64,000 nucleotides of DNA, from contig NZ_JAKZBV010000001.1 in assembly GCF_022539255.1 (NCBI RefSeq), positions 2,542,001 to 2,606,000 of the forward strand, in the 5' to 3' direction. The notes under the pieces were generated by a model. The model was not told the origin of the DNA. It made no database searches and worked only from the letters and a program-made list of their open reading frames with translations. Position numbers and translations under genes: made by a program. Below are positions 44,027 through 52,675 of the stretch, piece by piece; within the stretch, counting starts at the first letter, position 1, and each line of letters opens with the position of its first letter. This DNA is from Sinomonas terrae. Its GTDB lineage: Bacteria; Actinomycetota; Actinomycetes; Actinomycetales; Micrococcaceae.

Positions 44027-47000
44027 TCAGACAGGCTTCATCTGCTGGACGAAGAAGAACGTCCTACAGACAATCGCGACCGAGGCCCCCAACCCGAGCG
44101 ACAGCGTGTTTGTCGCGACGCACGCACCGCTCGACATCCGCCGAATCGGTGCAGCCGGCCGGGAGGCACGCGGTGAACAGTTGGTCACCGAGTCTGAGTT
44201 GATGACCGATTTTCTGGAGCGGCCAACGAACAATGGCGTACTCGTGGTGCCGGTCCTCGGTGCCTCTGGTGCGGGCAAATCCCACTTAGTCCGTTGGGTG
44301 CGTGCGAACGCACCCAAAAAACCGGGTCGTCGGATCATCTATCTCCCGAAGGGCAGCACGAGCCTGGCAGGCGTTGTCGAGAAATTGCTGATGGGGCTCG
44401 AAGGCGCACCGTTCGATGACATTCGCCGTGATGTCTCACGGCTCGGCCGAGACATCACGCAAGAATCGCTGGAACGCCGCCTCCTTGATGAACTCGCCGA
44501 ATCTCTACGCACCGCCGCCTGGGCCACGGCCCAGGAACGTGCGCTCGTGGGCGAGCAGGGCCTCTACCTACTACTCCATGATCCGTTCTTCCGCGCGCAG
44601 TTGCTTCGCGACGAATCCTTGATCCGGCGCCGAGCCGCGCACGCCATCAGTGGGCGTGGGAACGATGAGTCAGATGTCCCGCTCCAGTTCACATCCGACG
44701 ATCTGCCTTCAGACGTCCTCGATATTGGGCAAGCTGCAGTGGCTAGCCAGCGCCTCTTCCGCAACATCGTCGCAAATGACGCACTGAAACTCGCAGCTAT
44801 CGGACTCCTCAACCGCCACCTCGACGTCGCAGTGATGCAAGCTGCGAACCTCGGGGTCGGGCGTTTGCACAAGGCGTTCATCGCAATCCGCCAAGCCCTG
44901 GCCTCTGAAGGTGAGGAGATCGTCCTACTCGTTGAAGATTTCGCACTAGTGCAGGGCATCCAGCGCGACCTGCTCGACGCGGTCCTGGAAACCAGCGTAC
45001 GCGAGGGGCGCACCGTCCTGGCTCCCATCCGAACCCTGCTCGCCGTTACAACGGGCTACTACGGCAGCCTCGTCGACACCGTCAGGACGAGGATCGAGTC
45101 GAGCACTCCCTTCCGGTACGAACTCCGGGTCACGCTCGGGCGCGGTGCCCAACAGTCGCCGGAAACCGAACAACGCGTCGTCGATTTCGTGGGGCGCTAC
45201 CTCAATGCCGCCCGAGTTGGACAAACGAAACTCGACGAACTAAGAGCTACGGATTCGCGCGCGGTCGCGAACGCCTGCGAGGGCTGTCCTGTGCGTGAAC
45301 CTTGCCATGCCGGCTTCGGTACGACGGCTACCGGCCATGGGCTCTACCCGTACAACCGGCCAGCCGTGCTGAGAGCAGTCCGCGCGAGCGCACTGTCGGA
45401 GGAGCCGGACGCCTTCAACCCACGCGCGGTGCTGGCACGTGTGGTCCGTCATGTGCTGACGGAGTACGCCGATGACATCGCGCACCGCGAGTTTCCGAAC
45501 GAACGATTCGCCGAAGACTTCCCGCCGCGCCGCGACGAGCGGGTGCTTTCACCGAGAGTCTCCGAGCAGGCCACTAGTGCGAGCGAGGGGCAGCGGCGCC
45601 GAGTGCTACTGGAGTTCTGGGGCGGCGCGCCTGAAGAGTTTGGGAACATCGCGCCCGAGATCCACACAGCGTTCGGCATCCCAGCAGTCAGCGGAGCCGA
45701 GACTGTGCGCACGACCCCGTCGAGGCCAAGGTCAAGTGAGGGGCCCGCTGAGCGCGAGGACACGGCCCCCGCTGACGGGTTGAAGGAGAGCGATCGCAAG
45801 CGACTGGCGGCAATTGCGGAATGGAACGGACGCAACGCAGTGCTGCCTGCGGATGTGGCTAGGGAAATCCGGAGAACCGTGCGGGCTGCAGTGCTGTCAC
45901 GACTGTCGTGGACGGATCCGGCCACACGCCCAGCCCCGAGCGCCGTGATCGAACGAGCATGGCCGCTCAACGCGCAAACCGTCTCGATCGAAGGGGCCCA
46001 GGAGGCAATTGCTCGGAGCGTTACCCCAGCCATTAGATTCGCCCGCACGCCCACCAACGCCCGCTTCTTCGAAGATCTTGTGAAGATGCAGGCGGGGATC
46101 GAGGAGGGGACGCTCGAGGCGAGGTTAAGACTCGACGAATTGGCAGAACGGTACGCACCCGTCGCGCAGGAGGCTGCTCTTGAATCTGCTCACCGCACAG
46201 ACGGCCTCCTAGTCGAGGCCTTGCGCGTATCGATAGTCGGTGCAGCCGCAAGGGGCTTGGTAGTTCTCAGCGACAAACCAGCGATGCTGCTGAGCGCGTC
46301 GCTGTGGAATGGTGGGGATGAGCGCGGCGACTCGGCGATTCGGTCGCCGCTGTGGGTGCGTACCGAGGAACGGCACACCGAAGCACGCCGCAATCTCATC
46401 GCAGAGATCCGCAACGCGCTGGGCGCCTCGCAGGGCAATGGCGAGGTGCAGACGATCGATGGCGTCCGTGCGCTGTCTCTCATCAATATCGCCGCCGACT
46501 CGTGGGATATCGATCCAGCACGACCGCGCCCAGGCTGGGCCGGGCCCGCGGCCGCTTCACTGTCTTCGCTTGCTGCCGCCGTCGCTGAGCAGGTCGAGTT
46601 GCTCACCAATCTTGCCGCCGAGATCCGCTTGCGACTCCCGCGCGGTACCGGCTTCGCCGAGACCGCCAAGGCCGTCCAACAAGCCATAGAGGCGGGTGAG
46701 CATCATGGCTATGTCCGCCACGATGACATTCCCACGCTCAAGCAACGGAACGCCGCCGCAACCGCACAAGCCGGAAGCCGCGAACTCGAGGTCCTAGAGA
46801 ATGACCTCGCCTCGCTTGACGAGGACGCCAGCTTTGAGCGTCGCCTCGCGGTCGCGGCACGTGACCGCGGACCCGGGATCGGTCTGATGCGAAGCTTCCT
46901 GATCGAGAACGAGAAGTGGCTGGACGCCGGTCTGAACCGAGTCGAGTCCCGCGATGCGGACGACGTGGGCGAACTTGTCTCACGCCTCGCCGCCGTGACC

Positions 47001-47039
47001 AAGCGCTGGCGCGAAGCAGCCACCTGGGATGGGAGTTGA
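44019..47039 (+). CDS. dpdH: DpdH, large P-loop ATPase
   Basis: 1006 residues from the ATG at 44019, overlapping dpdG by 8 bp. Walker A VPVLGASGAGKSHLVRWVR (about 78-96) and Walker B candidate EEIVLLVEDFALVQGIQ (about 305) place it with STAND/AAA-like ATPases. A Cys cluster NACEGCPVREPCHAGFG at about 423-440 could bind metal. The second half is rich in helices and Ala/Arg/Glu, suitable for a scaffold or sensor. Next to dpdI with one base between. Name by order and domain. Confidence 0.85.
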   Translation: MSDQTGFICWTKKNVLQTIATEAPNPSDSVFVATHAPLDIRRIGAAGREARGEQLVTESELMTDFLERPTNNGVLVVPVLGASGAGKSHLVRWVRANAPKKPGRRIIYLPKGSTSLAGVVEKLLMGLEGAPFDDIRRDVSRLGRDITQESLERRLLDELAESLRTAAWATAQERALVGEQGLYLLLHDPFFRAQLLRDESLIRRRAAHAISGRGNDESDVPLQFTSDDLPSDVLDIGQAAVASQRLFRNIVANDALKLAAIGLLNRHLDVAVMQAANLGVGRLHKAFIAIRQALASEGEEIVLLVEDFALVQGIQRDLLDAVLETSVREGRTVLAPIRTLLAVTTGYYGSLVDTVRTRIESSTPFRYELRVTLGRGAQQSPETEQRVVDFVGRYLNAARVGQTKLDELRATDSRAVANACEGCPVREPCHAGFGTTATGHGLYPYNRPAVLRAVRASALSEEPDAFNPRAVLARVVRHVLTEYADDIAHREFPNERFAEDFPPRRDERVLSPRVSEQATSASEGQRRRVLLEFWGGAPEEFGNIAPEIHTAFGIPAVSGAETVRTTPSRPRSSEGPAEREDTAPADGLKESDRKRLAAIAEWNGRNAVLPADVAREIRRTVRAAVLSRLSWTDPATRPAPSAVIERAWPLNAQTVSIEGAQEAIARSVTPAIRFARTPTNARFFEDLVKMQAGIEEGTLEARLRLDELAERYAPVAQEAALESAHRTDGLLVEALRVSIVGAAARGLVVLSDKPAMLLSASLWNGGDERGDSAIRSPLWVRTEERHTEARRNLIAEIRNALGASQGNGEVQTIDGVRALSLINIAADSWDIDPARPRPGWAGPAAASLSSLAAAVAEQVELLTNLAAEIRLRLPRGTGFAETAKAVQQAIEAGEHHGYVRHDDIPTLKQRNAAATAQAGSRELEVLENDLASLDEDASFERRLAVAARDRGPGIGLMRSFLIENEKWLDAGLNRVESRDADDVGELVSRLAAVTKRWREAATWDGS

Positions 47040-47040
47040 G

Positions 47041-47715
47041 ATGTCGGTATTTGAGAAGGCCACCCGACTTCGCGCGGTCGCCCACACCTACGCCGAGGGC
47101 GCAAAAGAACGCCGGGACCGCGAGCAGGCAGAACTCGCTCTCAAGGAAGTCGAGGATGCGCTCGACGCATTGGTCAAGCTGACGGAAGCGGCACGATCAG
47201 CCGCAGAACTCGGGGTGACCTTGCCCGAGATGGCTTCGCTCGTGGGCCGGGGGCTAACGAATCTGGAGGCGAGATCTGCAGGAGGCCTCCTTCCGACAAA
47301 GCAGGCGCTGCAGGCCGCGAAGGGAAGACTCATCAGCAACCGCGCCGAGTTAGAGACGGCATTTGGTGCTGCATGGCGGGCGTGGGCCACTGCTCGCGTA
47401 AGAGAAGTCCCTATCGCAAAGATCGCCCTCGTCGCTAGCAGGATGTCACGCCAGTCCATCGAAGACGACCTGCGATCGCTGCATGGGATGACGCGATCGA
47501 TTCCGACCGCCCGCGAAGTGCAAGCGTTCGGACAGAAGTGGAAACGCGTTCGCGACGTCCTCGACGCCTTGGAAGCCGAAGACGACATGGTTGAACTGCT
47601 CACCCGCCTCGGCGCATCCGAGGGCGTCCTCCTGGCCGACCTCTCCGATAGCGAACTGGCCTTGCTCCGCAACCGCGTCGCGGTCGCGGAGCAGATCGTC
47701 CTGCGACGCCGATGA
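47041..47715 (+). CDS. dpdI: DpdI, coiled-coil accessory protein
   Basis: 224 residues from the ATG at 47041, one base after the dpdH stop. Almost entirely alpha-helical with heptad-like runs (FEKATRLRAVAHTYAEGAKERRDREQAELALKEVEDALDALVKL). No enzymatic motif. ATGA overlap with dpdJ. Probably a structural partner of DpdH or DpdJ; named by position. In Salmonella dpdI is one of the restriction-linked genes. Confidence 0.78.
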   Translation: MSVFEKATRLRAVAHTYAEGAKERRDREQAELALKEVEDALDALVKLTEAARSAAELGVTLPEMASLVGRGLTNLEARSAGGLLPTKQALQAAKGRLISNRAELETAFGAAWRAWATARVREVPIAKIALVASRMSRQSIEDDLRSLHGMTRSIPTAREVQAFGQKWKRVRDVLDALEAEDDMVELLTRLGASEGVLLADLSDSELALLRNRVAVAEQIVLRRR

Positions 47716-50700
47716 TCGAGGATCGTTGGCGGCGACTACCCGAGATCCTCAACGCACTCGAGGATCTCGAATTGCCCATGTTGACCTGGGGGATCACTGA
47801 AACCAGCCTCAGCGCAGACGAGGTTCGCGCAGTCCTCGCCGAAGCAGTTACGGCGGACCTCGTTGCGGGTGTTGTTGATGTGCCGAGCGAGGACGAGTAC
47901 CTGTCAGCGCTTACAAGTCGTGCGCTGCTGCACCACGTGCCCGGCACCAGTCCGGCTCGCTTCAGAACTCGGCTCGCCGAGGGACTGCGACTGCTGTCCA
48001 ACCTTCGGCAACTGTTCCCCCCGGGACGAAACGCACCACAGCGATGGTGGCAGGGTGGTCTTCCGCTCGTCGCCGACTACAGACTGCACGTCGGCCCTCG
48101 CCGCTACCCGCAGCGAAACATTCCTCCACATGACGTGGTTGCACAATTGGAGCGTCGCGACGGGTGGTCGCCAGTGCATAGCGCGATCACGAACAGCATG
48201 GTTGACGGACGCGACCTATCACGCTTCCAAGTTGAAGCGACCGAGGCAATACTCGCCGCAGTAAGCGACAGCCGAAGCCGCGGTGTGGTCGTTGGCGCCG
48301 GCACCGGAAGTGGCAAGACCTTGGCGTTCTACTTGCCAGCGCTGCTAACCCTTGGGCCCGCACTGCGTCCCGGGGTACACCAGGTAGAGGTACTCGCGCT
48401 GTATCCGCGCAAGGAGTTGCTTCGCGACCAGGCCCGCGAGGGCGTCGCCGCGGTGCTACGAACCGAGGCCGCGCTGCGCTCGGCGGGCGGCCGTTCTGCT
48501 CGAATCGGGTTGCTCTACGGCGACACGCCACATGACAGGAGTGATTCGCGCATCGGAAGCTCGAATTCACCCTGGGCACCCCTGGGAGATGGCGTACGCT
48601 GCCCATACTTCCCGTGCCCCAACGACGAATGTGGCGGCGATCTCGTCTGGCTCACGACCGACCGCAATCGGGGCATTGAGCGGTTGCACTGTCTGCGCTG
48701 CCACCTCGTCCTCGGCGAGGAGTACCTTTCCCTCACACGGGAGTCCATAGTTGCGAGGCCGCCGGACATCCTATTCACTACGACCGAGATGCTCAGCCGG
48801 TACGCTTCAAATCGGACCAATGGCAGTTTGCTTGGATGGTTTGGACGGACGGCGCCTCGGCTCGTGCTGGTCGATGAGGTCCACACCTATGCCGGCGTGC
48901 ACGGCGCCCAGATCGCGTTGCTGCTCCGACGGTGGAGAAACGCCTTACGTATGCGCAGAATGCAGCCACCAGCGTTCGTCGGGTTGTCGGCGACACTGCG
49001 CGACGCAGTGCCATTCTTCAGTACCTTCACGGGTCTTTCCGAATCGGCGGTCGAATACGTCACCCCCGCCACGGATGACCTGATGCCCACCGGCAGGGAG
49101 TACTCCGTCGTTCTGCGGGGCGACCCGGTCTCAGGCACAAGCCTCCTGTCGGCAACCCTGCAGTCCGCGATGCTCATGGGCCGACTGCTCGACCGACCAG
49201 GCACCGACGGGCCATACGGTTCGTCGGGATTCCTGTTCACCGACGATTTGGATGTCACCAACCGCCTCTACGACGACCTGCGAGACGCTGAAGGCGGGCA
49301 AAGTCGGCGCGTCCGGCCCGGGCCGAGCCGCAAGCCGGTGCTCGCACAACTGCGCAGCCCGCAATTCTCGCATGCAGGCGTTACGCAGGCCCCCGAGCGA
49401 TATCGCGACGGACAGGCCTGGATGCTGACTACTGAGATAGGCCACCCTCTAACCGGTGATCTCTATGGGGGCGCGCTGCGGATCGCCCGCACCTCCTCCC
49501 AGGACATCGGAGTCGACGCGGCCGCCGACCTTATCGTCGCGACGGCGTCGCTTGAGGTGGGCTTCAACGATCCACGCGTCGGTCTCGTCCTTCAGCACAA
49601 GGCACCCCGCGATCCCGCAGCATTCATCCAACGTCGTGGCCGGGCGGGCCGTTCGCCGGAGATGCGCCCGTGGACGGTCGTCGTCCTGTCCGACTACGGC
49701 CGCGACCGCGTCGTCTACCAGGGCTACGAACAACTCTTCTATCCCGAGGTGCCTGCGCGCCGCCTGCCGGTGCGCAACAGATTCGTCCTCAAGATGCAAG
49801 CAGCGCACGCACTGCTCGACTGGCTTTCACGCGAGGCATCGCGTGCCGGCGGTCCTTGGGTCGACGCACGTGATGTCCTCCGGGCACCCAGCCAGCCGGG
49901 AAGAACCGCTCCCGGGACAGACCGGATGCTCTCGGTGCTAAGTGACCTTCTGGCATCCACTGACAGGCAGGACGATTTTGCAGCGTTTCTGGAGCGTTCG
50001 CTCTACCTCGCCGACGCAGACGTCCAGTCAGTGCTCTGGGAGGAGCCGCGCTCGATCCTGCTGGCCGTTGCACCCACTGCGTTGCGCCGCCTCGAGGCCC
50101 GGTGGCATTCGATTGACGGCGCTGATGTCGAAACCGGCGAGTTGTTGCCCGAGTTTGTGACCAGAGCACTCTTCGATCCGCTCGACGTCCCCGACGTCGA
50201 GATGCAAGTACCTTTCAATGAAGCCGAGAACAACCGAATGCCCATCCTCGCGGCGCTACGCGAAGCTGTCCCCGGCCGCGTCAGTCGCAGATTCGGGGTC
50301 CGGCGCGACGAGCATCGCACATGGCTCGAGCCGCCACCCGGCGGATCCGTCGATCTCGCGGCATACGTCACGAGGGGCGCTCGGCTGGGAGTCTGGACAG
50401 GAGAGGGCAGCGCGTTCGAAGTCGTCCGCCCATTCCGGCTCGCGCTTACCCAACCACCCGGCGACATCAGGGACTCCAGCCAGGCTGCGCCCCGATGGTG
50501 CTCGGAATTCGTCGTCCCGACCGACGCCCCCCTCTTCCCGATCCCACGGGATACCCGCTGGTCCGAGATCGTCACGTCGGTGCAATTCGCGCTCCACGTA
50601 TACGGCGCGCCCATCGAGGTCCGAAGGATGACGCCCGGCGCCAGCGGTGAACTTCGCCTAGCCAACGGCACTACACAGCGTACTGAAACGAACTACACCA

Positions 50701-52160
50701 TAGATGGTCGGCCAGCCGCCCTCGGCTTCGCACTCGAAGTGGACGGGCTGGTCATCGACGTCGCGCCTCTGGATCGCGGCGACCCGGCCGTGCTCACACA
50801 CCTGCGTACACCTGGATGGCGCACGCTCGCGTTCCAAACCTTGGTTGCTGAAGATCCGACCTTGGAGACTCTTACCAACACCTTCCAGCGGTCGTGGCTT
50901 TCCCTGCTTTACCTCACGGCCTACGGTCTTGCCGCAGTGACGTTGCCCCCTGGGACCGACCTCACCGGCGCACTCGCCGGAGGGGCATGGGCGGCGGACC
51001 TCGAGACGATCCTGGGCGTCCTCTATCGCGCCGCCGACCCCGACGATCCCCACCAAGGGATACCTGAGCGCTTGGCCCACGCACTCAAGGAACTAACTGA
51101 CCAGCAAGCGATCCGCGACTCCGTGGAACTCCATGCGAGAGTGCTTTCATCCGCCGACCCTGCCGCCCTGACCTGGAACCTTGCCGAACGCACGTACCTC
51201 GACACGCTCGCCGCCGCGGTGCGGAACGCGGCCCTGCGCGCCGTGCCGGATGCGCAGGACGCCGACCTCGTTGTCGACGTTGTCCGAATGGACGGCCAGG
51301 CGCGCATTTTTCTGACCGAGACGTCTAACGGCGGTCTCGGCCTCCTTGAGCAACTCAGGACGAGTTATACACGCGATTTCCGACGTTTTTGGGACCGCGT
51401 CACCAATTCAATCGGGCGCTCCGACTATGAGGAGGTCGATCGGTCGGTGCGACGATTGCTGGATGAAGCAGTAGCCCAGCCGGACGGTCACGTGGCAACT
51501 GCCCTGTCAGATATTCGTGCGGCATCGGGCGCCCGGGCGGCAGATCATGCCCTCGCAGAATTGCGGGCAGCCTGGACAGCACTTGATGGCCCACCCCGTC
51601 ATCTCGCCGTCGCGGCGGTTTCGTCGCGATTCCTCCGACCCGGCGCGACAGCAGAAACCGTGGCGGACGCACTCCGACTGCTCTCGGCTTGGGACGAGAT
51701 CGAAACTAGGTCGGGCGCCGAGGTCGACGCCCGGGTGGTCGCGTATGCGGCCCGGCACGTTGATCCGAGCATCGCGCTTGGGGCTGACCAAGTGTTCAGC
51801 CTTCTCTGGCCACGAGGGAACGATGCGCGCAATCGTCACCTGCAGCACTGGCAACCCTACGCTAGATCCATCCTGCTCGACCGGCTACTGGCACAAGCGT
51901 TCGTCGAGCGTGCGGTTCCGGCAATCGATGTGACTGAAGACAACTGGTCCACCCGCTATCGCGAACTGCTCGCGTCCGCCGACGCCGTAGAACTGCGCGC
52001 CCCAGCCAACGCGCGGAGGATCCTTGGCGAAGCGGTGCGACGCGTTGGCGTGCTTGCCATCGACCGAGGTGCGCTGCGAATCTATGGGCGCATCGGCCGG
52101 ATCACCCACGCGGGCGGAAGCCTCACGGTCCGGGTGACCGTGCTGGAGGCGGACCAATGA
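47712..52160 (+). CDS. dpdJ: DpdJ, large DEAD/DEVH-box helicase
   Basis: 1482 residues. Superfamily 2 helicase of the Lhr/MrfA-like kind. Walker A VVGAGTGSGKTLAFYLPALL (about 193-212), DEVH box LVLVDEVHTYAGVHGAQ (about 383), FVGLSATLRDA, and motifs V/VI VATASLEVGFNDPRVGLVLQHKAPRD and FIQRRGRAGRSPEM (about 615-655). A four-Cys zinc site (YFPCPNDECGG...HCLRCHLVLG, about 297-337) lies between motifs I and II. The C-terminal half contains a TETSNGGLGLLEQL segment like the DUF1998-type tail of such helicases. Candidate motor of the restriction complex. Confidence 0.9.
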   Translation: MIEDRWRRLPEILNALEDLELPMLTWGITETSLSADEVRAVLAEAVTADLVAGVVDVPSEDEYLSALTSRALLHHVPGTSPARFRTRLAEGLRLLSNLRQLFPPGRNAPQRWWQGGLPLVADYRLHVGPRRYPQRNIPPHDVVAQLERRDGWSPVHSAITNSMVDGRDLSRFQVEATEAILAAVSDSRSRGVVVGAGTGSGKTLAFYLPALLTLGPALRPGVHQVEVLALYPRKELLRDQAREGVAAVLRTEAALRSAGGRSARIGLLYGDTPHDRSDSRIGSSNSPWAPLGDGVRCPYFPCPNDECGGDLVWLTTDRNRGIERLHCLRCHLVLGEEYLSLTRESIVARPPDILFTTTEMLSRYASNRTNGSLLGWFGRTAPRLVLVDEVHTYAGVHGAQIALLLRRWRNALRMRRMQPPAFVGLSATLRDAVPFFSTFTGLSESAVEYVTPATDDLMPTGREYSVVLRGDPVSGTSLLSATLQSAMLMGRLLDRPGTDGPYGSSGFLFTDDLDVTNRLYDDLRDAEGGQSRRVRPGPSRKPVLAQLRSPQFSHAGVTQAPERYRDGQAWMLTTEIGHPLTGDLYGGALRIARTSSQDIGVDAAADLIVATASLEVGFNDPRVGLVLQHKAPRDPAAFIQRRGRAGRSPEMRPWTVVVLSDYGRDRVVYQGYEQLFYPEVPARRLPVRNRFVLKMQAAHALLDWLSREASRAGGPWVDARDVLRAPSQPGRTAPGTDRMLSVLSDLLASTDRQDDFAAFLERSLYLADADVQSVLWEEPRSILLAVAPTALRRLEARWHSIDGADVETGELLPEFVTRALFDPLDVPDVEMQVPFNEAENNRMPILAALREAVPGRVSRRFGVRRDEHRTWLEPPPGGSVDLAAYVTRGARLGVWTGEGSAFEVVRPFRLALTQPPGDIRDSSQAAPRWCSEFVVPTDAPLFPIPRDTRWSEIVTSVQFALHVYGAPIEVRRMTPGASGELRLANGTTQRTETNYTIDGRPAALGFALEVDGLVIDVAPLDRGDPAVLTHLRTPGWRTLAFQTLVAEDPTLETLTNTFQRSWLSLLYLTAYGLAAVTLPPGTDLTGALAGGAWAADLETILGVLYRAADPDDPHQGIPERLAHALKELTDQQAIRDSVELHARVLSSADPAALTWNLAERTYLDTLAAAVRNAALRAVPDAQDADLVVDVVRMDGQARIFLTETSNGGLGLLEQLRTSYTRDFRRFWDRVTNSIGRSDYEEVDRSVRRLLDEAVAQPDGHVATALSDIRAASGARAADHALAELRAAWTALDGPPRHLAVAAVSSRFLRPGATAETVADALRLLSAWDEIETRSGAEVDARVVAYAARHVDPSIALGADQVFSLLWPRGNDARNRHLQHWQPYARSILLDRLLAQAFVERAVPAIDVTEDNWSTRYRELLASADAVELRAPANARRILGEAVRRVGVLAIDRGALRIYGRIGRITHAGGSLTVRVTVLEADQ

Positions 52161-52675
52161 GCATCTGGCGTCGCACAATTCGCACAAGTCCCCGCTTGAG
52201 CCTGCGGCTGGATGACGGGTTGGCCGCTGTCTTTGCCGGTGAACTGCTTGACCCGAGTCCGGAGATCTGGATCGTCTCGCCGTGGGTCAGCGACGTCCCA
52301 GTGCTCGATAACTCCGACCAGGACTTCGATGTACTCCTCGGCGACGGCTTCGTCGGCCCCGTAGCATTCACAGCTGTTCTCGGTCGTCTCGCCGAACTCG
52401 GATCGCTGCTGCACCTGACAGTCAAACCAGACGATCACAACCGCGACTTCATCAATCGACTTTCACGACACGTGCCGACAACGCACCTCGACATACATCA
52501 CGCCGCCGACGTGCACGAGAAGACCTTGTGCGGGTCGAACTGGGTGGTGTCGGGTTCTATGAACTTCACATGGCGCGGCTTCGAGGTCAACGAGGAATCC
52601 GTCGTCTACGAGATCGACCCTGCACTCGCAGCCCAAAGCCGCCTCGACTTCGAGCACCGGTGGCCGACGCCATGA
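52157..52675 (+). CDS. dpdK: DpdK, phospholipase D-like protein
   Basis: 172 residues, ATGA overlap with dpdJ. A single PLD half-site: H120-x-K122 (VHEKTLCGSNWVVSGSMNFTWRGFEVNEE) with the S132-G-S-x-N136 stretch and a Glu. PLD nucleases need two such sites, so it would act as a dimer. This is the best nuclease candidate of the operon and therefore the likely cutter of unmodified DNA; that is an inference. Family knowledge links dpdK to the restriction-like phenotype. Confidence 0.9.
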   Translation: MSIWRRTIRTSPRLSLRLDDGLAAVFAGELLDPSPEIWIVSPWVSDVPVLDNSDQDFDVLLGDGFVGPVAFTAVLGRLAELGSLLHLTVKPDDHNRDFINRLSRHVPTTHLDIHHAADVHEKTLCGSNWVVSGSMNFTWRGFEVNEESVVYEIDPALAAQSRLDFEHRWPTP

